A stretch of 64,000 nucleotides of DNA from positions 1-64,000 of the forward strand of contig NZ_JAAMFG010000034.1 of assembly GCF_011064545.1 (NCBI RefSeq). Reading direction: 5' to 3'. Both the position numbers and the translations under genes were made by a program. The stretch is from Wenzhouxiangella sp. XN24. Its GTDB lineage: Bacteria > Pseudomonadota > Gammaproteobacteria > Steroidobacterales > XN24. Of this stretch, positions 27,408 through 36,188 are shown in pieces (within the stretch, counting starts at the first letter, position 1; every line of letters begins with the position of its first letter). Below the pieces are notes generated by a model, which saw only the letters and a list, made by a program, of their open reading frames with translations, made no database searches and was not told the origin of the DNA.

Positions 27408-30145
27408 TGGACGTGGGGGACTGGCAGCGCCTGCAGCAACTTTTCGAGGCGGCGCTCGAACTCCCCGAGGCCGCGCGCGGCGAATTCCTCGACCGCGAGT
27501 GCGGTGCGCATACCGCTCAGCGCAAGGCGGTCGAACGCCTGTTACAGCAGGACACCATCGACGACCAGTCCCTGCACAAGGTTGTCGGGGTCACGGCCGC
27601 AGAGGTGGTCGGCGCTCGCCCCAGCGAGCGAATCGGGGAGCGTCTCGGCGCGTGGCGCATCACCGGCCATATCGCGGATGGCGGCATGGGCGCGGTCTTC
27701 ATGGCCGAACGCGCGGACGGCGAATACGAGCAACGCGCTGCCGTCAAGTTGCTGAACCCGGCCTTCGTGTCGGCCAATGCCAAGGCACGACTGGAGACCG
27801 AGCGGCAGATTCTCGCCGGGCTGTCCCATCCCAATATCGCCCGCCTGCTGGACGGCGGGCGCAGCGACGAGGGTGTGCCGTACCTCGTGCTGGAATACGT
27901 CGACGGCGAGTCGATCGACACGTGGTGCGATCGGCAGGGACTCGACACCCGGGCCCGCCTCAAGCTCATGGCGAAAGTGTGCCATGCGGTCGATTACGCG
28001 CATCGCAACCTCGTGGTGCACCGTGACCTGAAACCCAGCAACATCCTGGTCGATGAGCAGGGCGAGCCGCGGCTGCTCGACTTCGGCATCGCCAAGATGG
28101 TGGAAGGCGGCGCCGGGCTGACCCGCAGTGGCCACCGGGTGCTCACGCCGAGCCACGCCAGTCCCGAGCAGATCACCGGCGGTCCGGTCACCACCGCCAC
28201 CGACGTGTATGCCCTCGGCGTGCTGCTGTACGACCTGCTGACGGGCCGTGCGCCCTACGACAATGAACCGTCCAGCGCGGTCGCGCTCGCCCGGGAGATC
28301 GTCGAGGGTGAGCCGACGCCGCCCAGCAGCGCGGTCACCGGCACCAGCAGCCGGCGCATCGCGGCCGCGCAGTCCCGGGGCGACCGGCTGACGCCGGCAA
28401 GACTGGCGCGCGAGCTGTCCGGCGACCTGGACAACATCGTGCTCATGGCGCTGCGCAAGGAGCCGGAGCGTCGCTATGCGTCGGCCAAGGCCCTGGCCGA
28501 GGACATCGAACGCACGCTGGCGCACCTGCCGGTCCGCGCGCGGCCCGATTCGTTCCGCTATCGCAGCGCCAAGTTCCTGCGTCGTCACAACGTCGCGGTG
28601 CCCGTCTCGGCACTGGCACTGCTGCTGGCGCTCGGCGCGGCGGCGCTGTTCACCTGGCGATTGGCCGAGCAGCGCGATATCGCATTGGCCGCCGAGGCGC
28701 GGGCGAACAACGCGGCCGAGTTCACCGCCTCGGTGCTGGGACGCACCAGCGCAAGTGCCGACGCCTCCCGTCTCGTGTCGGTGCGTGAATTGCTCGATCG
28801 TGCGGCCGAACGCCTGGAAGAGGAATTGCTCGACGAGCCTGAGGTGGCGTTGCGGGTGCGGCTTGCCCTCGCGGACGCCTACACCAGCTGGGGCGCTTAC
28901 GAGGAGGGGTATGCACAGGGACTCGCCGCGCTCGAGCTGGCGGAAGTGCTGGACGTCCGCCCGCAGGAGGCCGAGGCGCTCAGGTTGCTTGGCACGGTAA
29001 CCCATGGGCTCGGCCGGCTCGAAGAGTCGCTGGACTGGAGCGAGCGCGCGGAGGTCGTGTGGCGGGAGGTCGGCACCCCGGCCGAGCACGCGAGCGCACT
29101 CAGCGACGTTGCGGTGACCCTCAACGGCTTACGGCGTCGCACGGAGGCGGAACCGGTGTTCCGGGAAGCGCTCGCACGGCTGCGCATCGCGCATCCGGAA
29201 GGTCACGGCGATACCGCGTGGTTGCTCAACAACATGGCGTGGGGACTGCACGCCATGGGGCGGTTGGACGAGGCCCGGCCGCTGTACGAAGAAGCGCTGG
29301 CCATGCAGGCGCGTCTCGGCAGCCCGATCTTCGAGCTGTCGCAGACGCGAAACAATCTCGCCGGCCTGCATTTCGACCGCGGTGACCTGGCGCAGGCCGA
29401 AGCCATGTGGCAGCAGACCCTGGACGAATTCGTATCCGTGTTTGGCGCCGACGGGCATGCCGCGGTGGCGCGTGGCCAGATCGCCCTGGCCCGGGTGGCG
29501 CGGGTGCGCGGCCAGACCGTGCGCGCGCTGGAACTGACGGCGCGGGCGCTGCGGACCAACCGGGCCCTGGTGGGCGATAACCATCGCTGGACGGCGCGGT
29601 CGATGGCGATCCACGGCATGGCGCACCTCGAGGCGGGCGACCCCGACAGCGCCGAACGTTTCCTGGAACAATCCATGGCGGTTCGGCGTGAACTCCTGCC
29701 GCCGGGTCACTCGGAGTTCGCGCGACAGCACCTCGGGCAGGGACTGATCGCCCTGGCACGCGGCGATGCCGTCACGGCAGAGCGGGAGCTACGGGAGGGC
29801 CAGGCCATCGTCGCGGCGCTGGCGTCCCCGGACCGAACGCCGATCGACGCCATCGAGCTTTCACTTGCGCGGGCCGTCGCATTGCAAGGCCGCGTTGAGG
29901 AGGGCGTTGCGATTGCCCGCAAAGCGGTGGAGCGCATGCAGACGAACATGCCGCCCGGGCACTGGCAGCGACGCGCGGCTGAGGCGATCGTCGGTCTGCC
30001 GCCACTAGTGGTTCAGCCTACGGGCGCTACTTTGGCTCAAGCGGAGCAGACGTTGGCCGAACTGCGCGCAGAGTTGGGGCCGAACGCGCCATCGGTGCGC
30101 GAAATCGAGACTGCCCTGGCGACGTCCGCGCCAGGGAACCGGTAG
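27407..30145 (+). CDS. Membrane Ser/Thr protein kinase with TPR-type sensor domain
   Basis: The 912-residue protein has a short helical N-terminus (WQRLQQLFEAALELP), then a Hanks-type kinase (about 85-365): glycine loop IADGGMG, Lys114 in AAVKLL, HRDLKPSN, DFGIAK and a DVYALGVLLYDLLTG segment. One transmembrane helix follows (about 398-417). The C-terminal 490 residues are TPR-like helical pairs (for example DEARPLYEEALAMQARLG). The kinase should lie in the cytoplasm and the TPR part in the periplasm. It is translationally coupled to the ECF sigma gene. Phosphorylation of the sigma factor is the likely link, as known for other kinase-paired ECF groups, but this is inference. Confidence 0.9.
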   Translation: MDVGDWQRLQQLFEAALELPEAARGEFLDRECGAHTAQRKAVERLLQQDTIDDQSLHKVVGVTAAEVVGARPSERIGERLGAWRITGHIADGGMGAVFMAERADGEYEQRAAVKLLNPAFVSANAKARLETERQILAGLSHPNIARLLDGGRSDEGVPYLVLEYVDGESIDTWCDRQGLDTRARLKLMAKVCHAVDYAHRNLVVHRDLKPSNILVDEQGEPRLLDFGIAKMVEGGAGLTRSGHRVLTPSHASPEQITGGPVTTATDVYALGVLLYDLLTGRAPYDNEPSSAVALAREIVEGEPTPPSSAVTGTSSRRIAAAQSRGDRLTPARLARELSGDLDNIVLMALRKEPERRYASAKALAEDIERTLAHLPVRARPDSFRYRSAKFLRRHNVAVPVSALALLLALGAAALFTWRLAEQRDIALAAEARANNAAEFTASVLGRTSASADASRLVSVRELLDRAAERLEEELLDEPEVALRVRLALADAYTSWGAYEEGYAQGLAALELAEVLDVRPQEAEALRLLGTVTHGLGRLEESLDWSERAEVVWREVGTPAEHASALSDVAVTLNGLRRRTEAEPVFREALARLRIAHPEGHGDTAWLLNNMAWGLHAMGRLDEARPLYEEALAMQARLGSPIFELSQTRNNLAGLHFDRGDLAQAEAMWQQTLDEFVSVFGADGHAAVARGQIALARVARVRGQTVRALELTARALRTNRALVGDNHRWTARSMAIHGMAHLEAGDPDSAERFLEQSMAVRRELLPPGHSEFARQHLGQGLIALARGDAVTAERELREGQAIVAALASPDRTPIDAIELSLARAVALQGRVEEGVAIARKAVERMQTNMPPGHWQRRAAEAIVGLPPLVVQPTGATLAQAEQTLAELRAELGPNAPSVREIETALATSAPGNR

Positions 30146-30188
30146 GCCGTCGGCCGGTCAAATCCGGCTGTTTAACAAGGAGAGACAC

Positions 30189-30875
30189 GTGTTCGACGCA
30201 AAGAAACTTCTCGACCAGTTCGTGAACAGCGGGGCCGCGGGCGGCTTCGCAGGCGGGCTCGCCGGCGGGGCGGTGGCCAATGCTTTCATGGGCAAGAAGG
30301 GCCGCAAGCTGACCAAGTCCGCGGTGAAGCTGGGGGGGCTCGCGCTGGTCGGGGGCCTGGCTTACAAGGCGTGGCAGAATCACAAGCAGTCGTCCGCCGG
30401 GCCAGCTGCGGGGCCCGCCGCGGGCTACGGGCCGGCGGCGGTGCCCGCCGGAAACCCGGCGTCCCAGGTGCCGCAGGGCACCGGCTTCCTGCCCGGGCCC
30501 GGCGATGAGACGGGGGCCCAGGAGCTCAGCCAGCTGATGGTTCGCGCCATGATCTCCGCGGCCAAGGCTGACGGACAGATCGACACGCGCGAGAGCCAGA
30601 TGATCCTGCAACAGGTGAACGACCTGCCCCTGGACGACGAGGCCAAGGCGTTCCTGTTCGCCGAGTATTCCCGCCCGCTGGACATCGAGGGTCTCGTCGC
30701 CGCCGTCGACTCGCCGGAACACGCCGCCGAGGTCTACGCCGCCTCTGCGCTCGTCGTGCACCCCGCTTCACCCGCGGAACAGTTCTACCTCGACTCGCTG
30801 GCGCGCGGATTGCGTCTCGAAGCCGGGCTCGTACAGGAATTACACGCAGCGGTCGCATCCAGCACCACCGCGTGA
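30189..30875 (+). CDS. DUF533/TerB-like inner membrane-associated protein
   Basis: The 228-residue protein has a Gly/Ala-rich N-terminus with hydrophobic stretches (about 16-35 and 47-60), a Pro/Gly/Ala linker and a C-terminal TerB-like helical domain (about 115-225: LMVRAMISAAKADGQIDTRE). This is the layout of YebE/DUF533 proteins, whose function is not known. AAGGAGA lies 7 nt before the ATG. It overlaps the following substrate-binding protein gene by 4 nt, so the two may be coupled. Confidence 0.8.
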   Translation: MFDAKKLLDQFVNSGAAGGFAGGLAGGAVANAFMGKKGRKLTKSAVKLGGLALVGGLAYKAWQNHKQSSAGPAAGPAAGYGPAAVPAGNPASQVPQGTGFLPGPGDETGAQELSQLMVRAMISAAKADGQIDTRESQMILQQVNDLPLDDEAKAFLFAEYSRPLDIEGLVAAVDSPEHAAEVYAASALVVHPASPAEQFYLDSLARGLRLEAGLVQELHAAVASSTTA

Positions 30876-31927
30876 GGATGTTCCGGTCCACGACATTGCG
30901 GCTGTTGCTGCTGCTCGGCTGCGCGCTCGTCGCGCAGCCGGCTGCGGCGCGCACCGTGACCGACAGCGCGGGCCGCGTGGTGGAGTTGCCGGAGCGGATC
31001 GAGACCGTGTTCGCCTCCGGGCCGCCGGCGTCGATACTTGTCTACGTGGTCAAGCCCGAGGTGCTCACGGGCTGGCCGCGCGCGCTCCGCCCGGAGGAGG
31101 CCCCCTATATCGCGGAGCCGTACCGCGATCTTCCGGAAACCGGGCGCCTCACGGGGAGGGGCGGGGACGCCAATCTCGAGCGGGTGCTGCAGATCGAGCC
31201 CGACCTGATCATCGATTTCGGCTCGGTGCGGGACACCTATATCGACCTGGCCGATCGGGTCCAGCGCCAGACTGGGATACCCTACCTCCTGATCGACGGA
31301 CGCTTCGAGGCGACGCCGGCCGCATTGCGGCTCGTCGGCGAAGTGCTGGGGGTGCCCGAGCGCGCGGAGACGTTGGCCCGCGACGTGGAGCAGACCTTCG
31401 CCAGGGTGGACGAGATCCTCGCGGCGACGCCGGAGAGCGAGCGGCCCACGGTCTACCTGGCGCGCGGGCCGGACGGCCTGGAGACAGGGCTGAAGGGTTC
31501 GATCAACACCGAGATCATCGAGCGCGCCGGCGGCCGTAACGTGGCAGACCCCGGGGACGGACGACGCGGCCTGGTGCGTGCTTCGATCGAGCAGGTCATG
31601 GTGGCCGATCCCGAGATCATCGTGACCTGGGACAGCCACTTCTACCAGCGCGCCCAGCTCGATCCGCTCTGGGCCGGGATAGAGGCCGTGCGCACTGACC
31701 GGGTCTATCTTGCACCCACCGTCCCGTTCGGCTGGATCGACCGTCCGCCCTCGCTGAACCGGTTGATGGGATTGCGGTGGATGGCGGGACTGCTGTATCC
31801 CGACGCGTGGGACGAGGCCCTGCGCGAGGATGCCCGCGCCTTCTACCAGCTGTACTACCATGTCGACCTCGCCGACGCGGAGCTGGACAGGCTGCTGGAA
31901 TGGAGCAAGGGGAGACCACCGGAGTGA
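30872..31927 (+). CDS. ABC transporter substrate-binding protein (metal, siderophore or cobalamin type)
   Basis: A class III periplasmic binding protein of 351 residues with a signal peptide (cleavage near PAAA, residue 26), then two lobes joined by a long helix. DSAGRVVELPERIETV and QIEPDLIIDFGS are typical of the BtuF/FecB/FhuD family. The GTG at 30872 overlaps the previous stop; ATG 30878 is an alternative. Permease and ATPase genes follow with 4-nt overlaps. The ligand cannot be named from sequence; the iron genes nearby make a ferric siderophore or haem plausible. Confidence 0.88.
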   Translation: MRMFRSTTLRLLLLLGCALVAQPAAARTVTDSAGRVVELPERIETVFASGPPASILVYVVKPEVLTGWPRALRPEEAPYIAEPYRDLPETGRLTGRGGDANLERVLQIEPDLIIDFGSVRDTYIDLADRVQRQTGIPYLLIDGRFEATPAALRLVGEVLGVPERAETLARDVEQTFARVDEILAATPESERPTVYLARGPDGLETGLKGSINTEIIERAGGRNVADPGDGRRGLVRASIEQVMVADPEIIVTWDSHFYQRAQLDPLWAGIEAVRTDRVYLAPTVPFGWIDRPPSLNRLMGLRWMAGLLYPDAWDEALREDARAFYQLYYHVDLADAELDRLLEWSKGRPPE

Positions 31928-32928
31928 TCGGCCGGGCACCGGGCGTGCGCGTCTCGCTCGTGCTTGCCCTCGGCCTCATCGTCGCAGCGCTCTCCGTGGG
32001 GGCCCTCGCCATCGGACCCTTCGCCCTGTCGCCCGCCGAGACGATGGTGGCATTGTTCGGCGGGGGCGAGGAGCAGGCGCAGGTCGTGGTGCAGAACATT
32101 CGCCTGCCGCGCGTGGCGGCCGCGCTGCTGGTCGGCGCGGCGCTGGCGGCGGCCGGCGCCAGCTACCAGACCCTGTTTCGCAATCCCCTGGTCTCGCCGG
32201 ACATCCTCGGGGTGTCGGCCGGCGCCGGACTCGGCGCCGTAATCGGCATTTTTCTCTCGCTGCCTGTGGCGTTCATCCAACTGTTCGCTTTCGCCGGCGG
32301 ACTGGCGGCGGTCGTGCTGGTGACCGTAGTCGCCTCGGCGGTGCGCAACACGGACCGGATTCTCGCGCTGGTGCTCACCGGGGTGGTCATCGGCGCGCTG
32401 GCGGGGGCCGCCACTTCGTTGCTCAAGGTACTGGCGGATCCCTACGACCAGTTGCCGGCCATCACCTTCTGGCTGCTCGGATCCCTTGCTTCGGTGACGA
32501 CGACCGACATCCTGCCGGCGCTGCCGGCGGTCTTGATCGGCCTGGTGCCTCTCGTGTTGCTGCGCTGGCGCATCAACGTGCTTTCGCTCGGCGACGACGA
32601 GGCACGCGCGCTGGGCGTGGAGGCGGGGCGGGTTCGTTTCATCGTCATCGCGGCAGCCACGCTGATCACCGCCAGCGTCACCGCGCTGGCCGGCGTGGTC
32701 GGATGGGTCGGGCTGGTGATTCCGCATATCGCAAGGATGATCGTCGGCCCCAGCTTCGCGCGCCTGTTGCCGGTATCGGCCATTATCGGCGCCGGGTACC
32801 TGCTGGTCGTGGACACGCTGGCCCGAACCATCGGGGCCGTGGAGATTCCGCTCGGCATTCTCACCGCGGTGATCGGCGCGCCGTTCTTCATCTGGCTGCT
32901 GGCGTCCGGCCGCCGGGGCTGGTCATGA
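31924..32928 (+). CDS. FecCD-type ABC transporter permease
   Basis: A 334-residue protein with about ten transmembrane helices and the family signatures LPRVAAALLVGAALAAAGASYQ, NPLVSPDILGVSAGAGLGA and GVVGWVGLVIPHIAR. The GTG at 31924 is chosen for its GTGA overlap with the binding-protein gene and the GGGGAG 8 nt upstream; ATG 31900 is possible. It forms the membrane channel of the importer encoded here, probably as a homodimer. Confidence 0.92.
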   Translation: MIGRAPGVRVSLVLALGLIVAALSVGALAIGPFALSPAETMVALFGGGEEQAQVVVQNIRLPRVAAALLVGAALAAAGASYQTLFRNPLVSPDILGVSAGAGLGAVIGIFLSLPVAFIQLFAFAGGLAAVVLVTVVASAVRNTDRILALVLTGVVIGALAGAATSLLKVLADPYDQLPAITFWLLGSLASVTTTDILPALPAVLIGLVPLVLLRWRINVLSLGDDEARALGVEAGRVRFIVIAAATLITASVTALAGVVGWVGLVIPHIARMIVGPSFARLLPVSAIIGAGYLLVVDTLARTIGAVEIPLGILTAVIGAPFFIWLLASGRRGWS

Positions 32929-33740
32929 AACTGCAGGCCAGCGGACTGGAGATCGGCTACGGGCCCGTCATCGTCGGGCGCGACATCGACCTGGCGGTGG
33001 CGCCTGGCGACATCTGTTGCCTACTCGGGCCGAACGGCTGCGGCAAGACGACCTTGTTCCGCACGATGCTCGGGCTCATTCCGGCGCTCGGCGGGCGAGT
33101 GATGCTCGGCGGGCAGGCGCTGGAGAGCCTGTCGCGAATCGAGATCGCGCGGCGTATCAGCTACGTGCCGCAGGCCCATGCCCCACCGTTTCCCTACGAG
33201 GCGCTCGAGATCGTGATGATGGGACGCACCGTGCGCCTGGGCCGCTTCGCACAGCCGGGCCCGGCCGATCGCGCGGCCGCCTACGAGGAGATGGAGCGCC
33301 TGGGCATCGCCGACCTTGCCGGACGCGACTACACGCGGCTGTCCGGCGGCCAGCGGCAGCTGGTGCTGATCGCGCGGGCACTGGCGCAGCGGACTCCGTT
33401 GATCGTCATGGACGAACCGACTGCGAGCCTCGATTTCGGCAACCAGGCGCTGGTGCTGGGCGAGATCGGCAAGCTGGCACACGCCGCCAGCCAGAGCGGG
33501 CAGGGCGTTGTGCTTTCCACGCATAATCCCGATCATGCTTTTGCGCTGGGCTCCGAGGTGGTGCTCATGCACGAGGGCGGCATCTATCGGCGGGGCACTC
33601 CACAGGAGGTGCTGACCTCCGAATCGCTGAGCACGGTCTACGGCGTGCCGGTGGGCGTCGAGCGCACACCGAGCGGGCGTCATGTCTGCGTCTCGGCCCC
33701 GTTGGGTGATGGCGCTCGGCTTGCAGGCCGGGGCGCCTGA
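32925..33740 (+). CDS. ABC transporter ATP-binding protein (FecE/BtuD type)
   Basis: The 271-residue ATPase has Walker A GPNGCGKTT, Q-loop YVPQAHAPP, signature LSGGQRQL, Walker B LIVMDEPT and H-loop STHNPDH. ATG 32925 overlaps the permease stop (ATGA). The same frame is open far upstream, but that part is the permease gene read out of frame. It powers the FecCD-type importer. Confidence 0.94.
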   Translation: MKLQASGLEIGYGPVIVGRDIDLAVAPGDICCLLGPNGCGKTTLFRTMLGLIPALGGRVMLGGQALESLSRIEIARRISYVPQAHAPPFPYEALEIVMMGRTVRLGRFAQPGPADRAAAYEEMERLGIADLAGRDYTRLSGGQRQLVLIARALAQRTPLIVMDEPTASLDFGNQALVLGEIGKLAHAASQSGQGVVLSTHNPDHAFALGSEVVLMHEGGIYRRGTPQEVLTSESLSTVYGVPVGVERTPSGRHVCVSAPLGDGARLAGRGA

Positions 33741-33753
33741 CAAGGAGTTTTCG

Positions 33754-34563
33754 GTGATACGTGAGCAGCTCGGCCGCTGGATCGGCCATCCCACGGTGCA
33801 GAAGACGATCATCGGCCTGATCCTGATCAATGCCGTGATCCTCGGCCTGGAGACCTGGCCGGCGGCCATGGACACAGCGGGCGGATTGCTGAAGGCGCTC
33901 GACCGGATCATCCTGGCGGCGTTCGTCGTGGAGATCGCGGTGCGGATCTACGTCCATCGCATGGCTTTCTGGCGCGACCCCTGGAGCCTGTTCGATTTTG
34001 CGGTGGTGGCGATCGCCTTGGTACCCGCGTCGGGCCCGTTCGCTGTGTTGCGTGCCTTGCGCGTGTTGCGGGTGCTGCGCCTGCTGACGATGGTGCCGTC
34101 GATGCGCAGGGTGGTCGGCGCCTTGCTCGCGGCGATCCCGGGACTGGGCGCCATCGGGCTGGTGTTGATGATCATCTTTTACGTCTTTGCCGTGATCGGT
34201 ACCAACCTGTTTGCCGACAGCCACCCGCAATGGTTCGGCAGCCTCGGGCGCACGCTTTACACGCTGTTCCAGGTGATGACGCTGGAGAGCTGGTCGATGG
34301 GCATCGCTCGGCCCGTCATGGAGGCGTATCCCTACGCCTGGCTGTTCTTCGTCACGTTCATCCTCGTGGCGACGTTCACCATGCTGAACCTGTTCATCGC
34401 GATCATCGTCAACGCGATGCAGAGTTACCAGGACGTGGAACACGAAGAAACCGTGCAGGCGCTGCACGAGACGCAGGAGCACATCGAGGGCGAGTTGCAC
34501 AGCGAAATGCAGTCGCTGCGAAAAGAGATGGCCGAGCTGAGAGTCTTGCTGGCAAAACGCTGA
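33754..34563 (+). CDS. Bacterial voltage-gated sodium channel (NaChBac type)
   Basis: The 269-residue protein has six transmembrane segments. S4 carries Arg100, Arg103, Arg106 and Arg109 at three-residue spacing. The pore has the selectivity filter TLESWS (176-181), the sodium-selective motif of the BacNav family. The C-terminal 45 residues are a charged coiled coil, as in other tetrameric BacNav channels. GTG 33754 is chosen because AAGGAG lies 7 nt upstream; the frame reaches 33682 within the ATPase gene. It follows the ABC ATPase by 13 nt and may be read from the same transcript. Confidence 0.92.
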   Translation: MIREQLGRWIGHPTVQKTIIGLILINAVILGLETWPAAMDTAGGLLKALDRIILAAFVVEIAVRIYVHRMAFWRDPWSLFDFAVVAIALVPASGPFAVLRALRVLRVLRLLTMVPSMRRVVGALLAAIPGLGAIGLVLMIIFYVFAVIGTNLFADSHPQWFGSLGRTLYTLFQVMTLESWSMGIARPVMEAYPYAWLFFVTFILVATFTMLNLFIAIIVNAMQSYQDVEHEETVQALHETQEHIEGELHSEMQSLRKEMAELRVLLAKR

Positions 34564-34633
34564 GCCGCGCCAGGCCCATTTCGGACCGGGAGGACGACAC
34601 CAGCACGTGATGCCCCGGACAGCGAAGGCGCCC

Positions 34634-34840
34634 CTACTTGTTGAGAATCAGCTTTCCCTGGCGCGTCTTGCGCAGTATGTAGGTCTGCCCTTCGTGCTCG
34701 ATATGAAGCAGTTCGGCACCGCGGAAGAGGGCGCGACTGGTGACGTGCGACGCACGAGGTGCAGCACCAGGCGAGTCGTCGTGCCCGACGGTCCGACCGC
34801 GCGCACTCCGATCGGTGTTCGTGCCCTCGCTGCAGTCCAT
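34634..34840 (-). CDS. hemP: Hemin uptake protein HemP
   Basis: A 68-residue protein whose C-terminal half matches the HemP family: a SRALF segment, LLHIEHEGQTYILRKTRQGK and a final LILNK. HemP proteins are small factors linked to haem uptake and its transcriptional control. GGAG lies about 5 nt before the ATG. It is downstream of the HMA-like gene (34 nt gap), so the two are probably one transcript. The N-terminal 30 residues are polar and not conserved in the family as I know it. Confidence 0.85.
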   Translation of the reverse strand: MDCSEGTNTDRSARGRTVGHDDSPGAAPRASHVTSRALFRGAELLHIEHEGQTYILRKTRQGKLILNK

Positions 34841-34874
34841 GCGTCGCTCCGGAGCGTTGCGATTCCAGCTCGGC

Positions 34875-35261
34875 TCAGATTCTCGCGCCGAGCAGCGAGG
34901 CCAGCGAGAACGTCACGCCCTTGTTGACGAGCACGCCGAGGGCCATCCGGCCGATCTCCGCGGCGAGCGGGGTTCCGGTACGAGCCGGCTTGCGAGCTGC
35001 CCGTAGCGGTGTGGCCTGGGCCTGCGCCTGCGTGGCGCGCAGCGACTCCGCGTGCAGGAACGCAAGGATCTTGTCCGCGTTCATGACGTCTACGTCGTAA
35101 AAGACCGTGACGCTTCCGGCCTTCGGATTCAGGCGGACGCTGCGGATGCCGTCCTGGGCCTGGAGCTTGCGAAGGGTGGTGGCGCGGGCTGCCGAGTTGC
35201 AACGCAGGGACTTCGCGCGAACGCGCAGCCGGCCAGGTACATGGTGCAGATAGTCGGTCAT
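34875..35261 (-). CDS. HMA-like protein with PGRLRVR motif (ferrosome-type, flanking)
   Basis: The 128-residue protein starts with HHVPGRLRVR (residues 6-15), then a ferredoxin-like beta-alpha-beta fold (GIRSVRLNPKAGSVTVFYD) without the CxxC metal motif. A short hydrophobic segment lies near the C-terminus (about 103-126). The same arginine motif starts the ATPase at 36189-38339 and the other HMA-like proteins here. GGAGG lies 7 nt before the ATG. It is co-oriented with hemP and divergent from the similar gene at 35408. I propose association with a ferrosome membrane. Confidence 0.72.
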   Translation of the reverse strand: MTDYLHHVPGRLRVRAKSLRCNSAARATTLRKLQAQDGIRSVRLNPKAGSVTVFYDVDVMNADKILAFLHAESLRATQAQAQATPLRAARKPARTGTPLAAEIGRMALGVLVNKGVTFSLASLLGARI

Positions 35262-35327
35262 TCAGTCGCCTCCCAGGAGAAAGAGTTCGCGCGCGAAGCT
35301 GTCGGCGTGACCAGCTGTTGCAATACT

Positions 35328-35345
35328 AGTAAGAATCGTTACTAT
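35328..35345. promoter_or_regulatory. Inverted repeat in the divergent promoter region (possible Fur site)
   Basis: TAGTAA and TTACTA (35328-35333 and 35340-35345) form perfect 6-bp arms around 6 nt. The AT-rich island stands out in GC-rich DNA between two divergent HMA-like genes. The segment GTAAGAATCGTTACTATT partly resembles proteobacterial Fur boxes, but the match is moderate. The rest of 35262-35407 shows no gene. Confidence 0.4.
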
Positions 35346-35407
35346 TCGCAACCGTGGTCCCCACCAATCCTTCGGGTGGCTGAAAACTCCCTGGAGCCCA
35401 ATATCTC

Positions 35408-35827
35408 ATGATCGTCAGCACTGTTGCCGGGCGCATCCGGGTTCGGTCCAACTCATTGAAATCACGTTCTTTCGCCGAGCAGGTACAGCGTGGCGCGGAA
35501 GGCCTGGCAGGGGTGGCCGAGGTTCGCACCAACCTCGCGGCCGGGAGCGTGGTCGTGATCTACGATGTCCGTGAGGTCGATGCCGAGGCGTTGGAAAGCG
35601 CGCTCGAAGCGCTGTGTCTGCCGGTGCCGGCCGCCCGCAGGCCGGCCACGGCGGGGTTCTCCCGCCAGCTCAACCGGGCGACCAAGATCGGCATGGTGGC
35701 TTCCCTGGGCTCAGCGGTGGCCCTGGGTTTCATGGGCAAAAAGAAAGCCCATATCGGCTTCGGGACTGCTTTTCTCGCCCTGGCCGGCATGCACATCTGG
35801 CGAAATCAGCGCACCTTGCTGCGCTGA
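35408..35827 (+). CDS. HMA-like protein with AGRIRVR motif (ferrosome-type, flanking)
   Basis: The 139-residue protein begins MIVSTVAGRIRVRSN, then a ferredoxin-like domain (VAEVRTNLAAGSVVVIYDV) with no CxxC, and a C-terminal hydrophobic stretch (about 92-132: MVASLGSAVALGFMG, GTAFLALAGMHIW). The architecture matches the 34875 protein and the N-terminus of the P-type ATPase. It is divergent from the 34875-hemP unit and convergent with the last gene of the ATPase operon. Role inferred from context: a membrane-linked ferrosome component. Confidence 0.72.
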   Translation: MIVSTVAGRIRVRSNSLKSRSFAEQVQRGAEGLAGVAEVRTNLAAGSVVVIYDVREVDAEALESALEALCLPVPAARRPATAGFSRQLNRATKIGMVASLGSAVALGFMGKKKAHIGFGTAFLALAGMHIWRNQRTLLR

Positions 35828-35842
35828 CCCCCGAACGGCCGA

Positions 35843-36178
35843 TCAGCCTTTGGACGCGGTCCTGGCGGCTGTTTTTTTCTTCGCGGCGGATTTCTTGCGC
35901 ACGGCTTTTTTCCTGGCCGCGGGCTTGGGCGCTGCTGCCGGCTTCGCCAGGGGCTCCTGCGGTTTTGCGGCGGACCGTCCTGGCGTCACTTTCTCCCGCA
36001 AGCCGCTGACACCCTGCGACACCTTGCCGGACACCTGGCCCGCAGTCTCGCGGACCTTGCCGCCGATCTCGTGGGTAGTCCGCCTGACTTCCCGACGCAG
36101 TTTCTCATCGCGATAGAAATAGGCCCCGAGCCCGCCGATCACTGCGCCGGCTACGAAAGGGATAAGGGGAATCGCCAT
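35843..36178 (-). CDS. YtxH-like single-span protein with Lys/Ala-rich tail
   Basis: The 111-residue protein has one N-terminal transmembrane segment (IPFVAGAVIGGLGAYFY), an amphipathic middle (EIGGKVRETAGQVSGKV) and a highly basic tail (KKAVRKKSAAKKKTAA) similar to histone H1 or PHA-granule proteins. It is the last gene of the six-gene operon, 10 nt after the ATPase stop, with GGAG-like purines upstream of the ATG. A role in shaping or tethering the compartment, perhaps to DNA or polyphosphate, is speculation based on the tail. Confidence 0.7.
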   Translation of the reverse strand: MAIPLIPFVAGAVIGGLGAYFYRDEKLRREVRRTTHEIGGKVRETAGQVSGKVSQGVSGLREKVTPGRSAAKPQEPLAKPAAAPKPAARKKAVRKKSAAKKKTAARTASKG

Positions 36179-36188
36179 GTCTTGCTCC

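Noticed and set aside
31830-32924. N-terminal extension of the ABC ATPase frame by 365 codons
   Set aside because: It is the permease gene read in another frame; the ATPase proper starts at ATG 32925 with an ATGA overlap.
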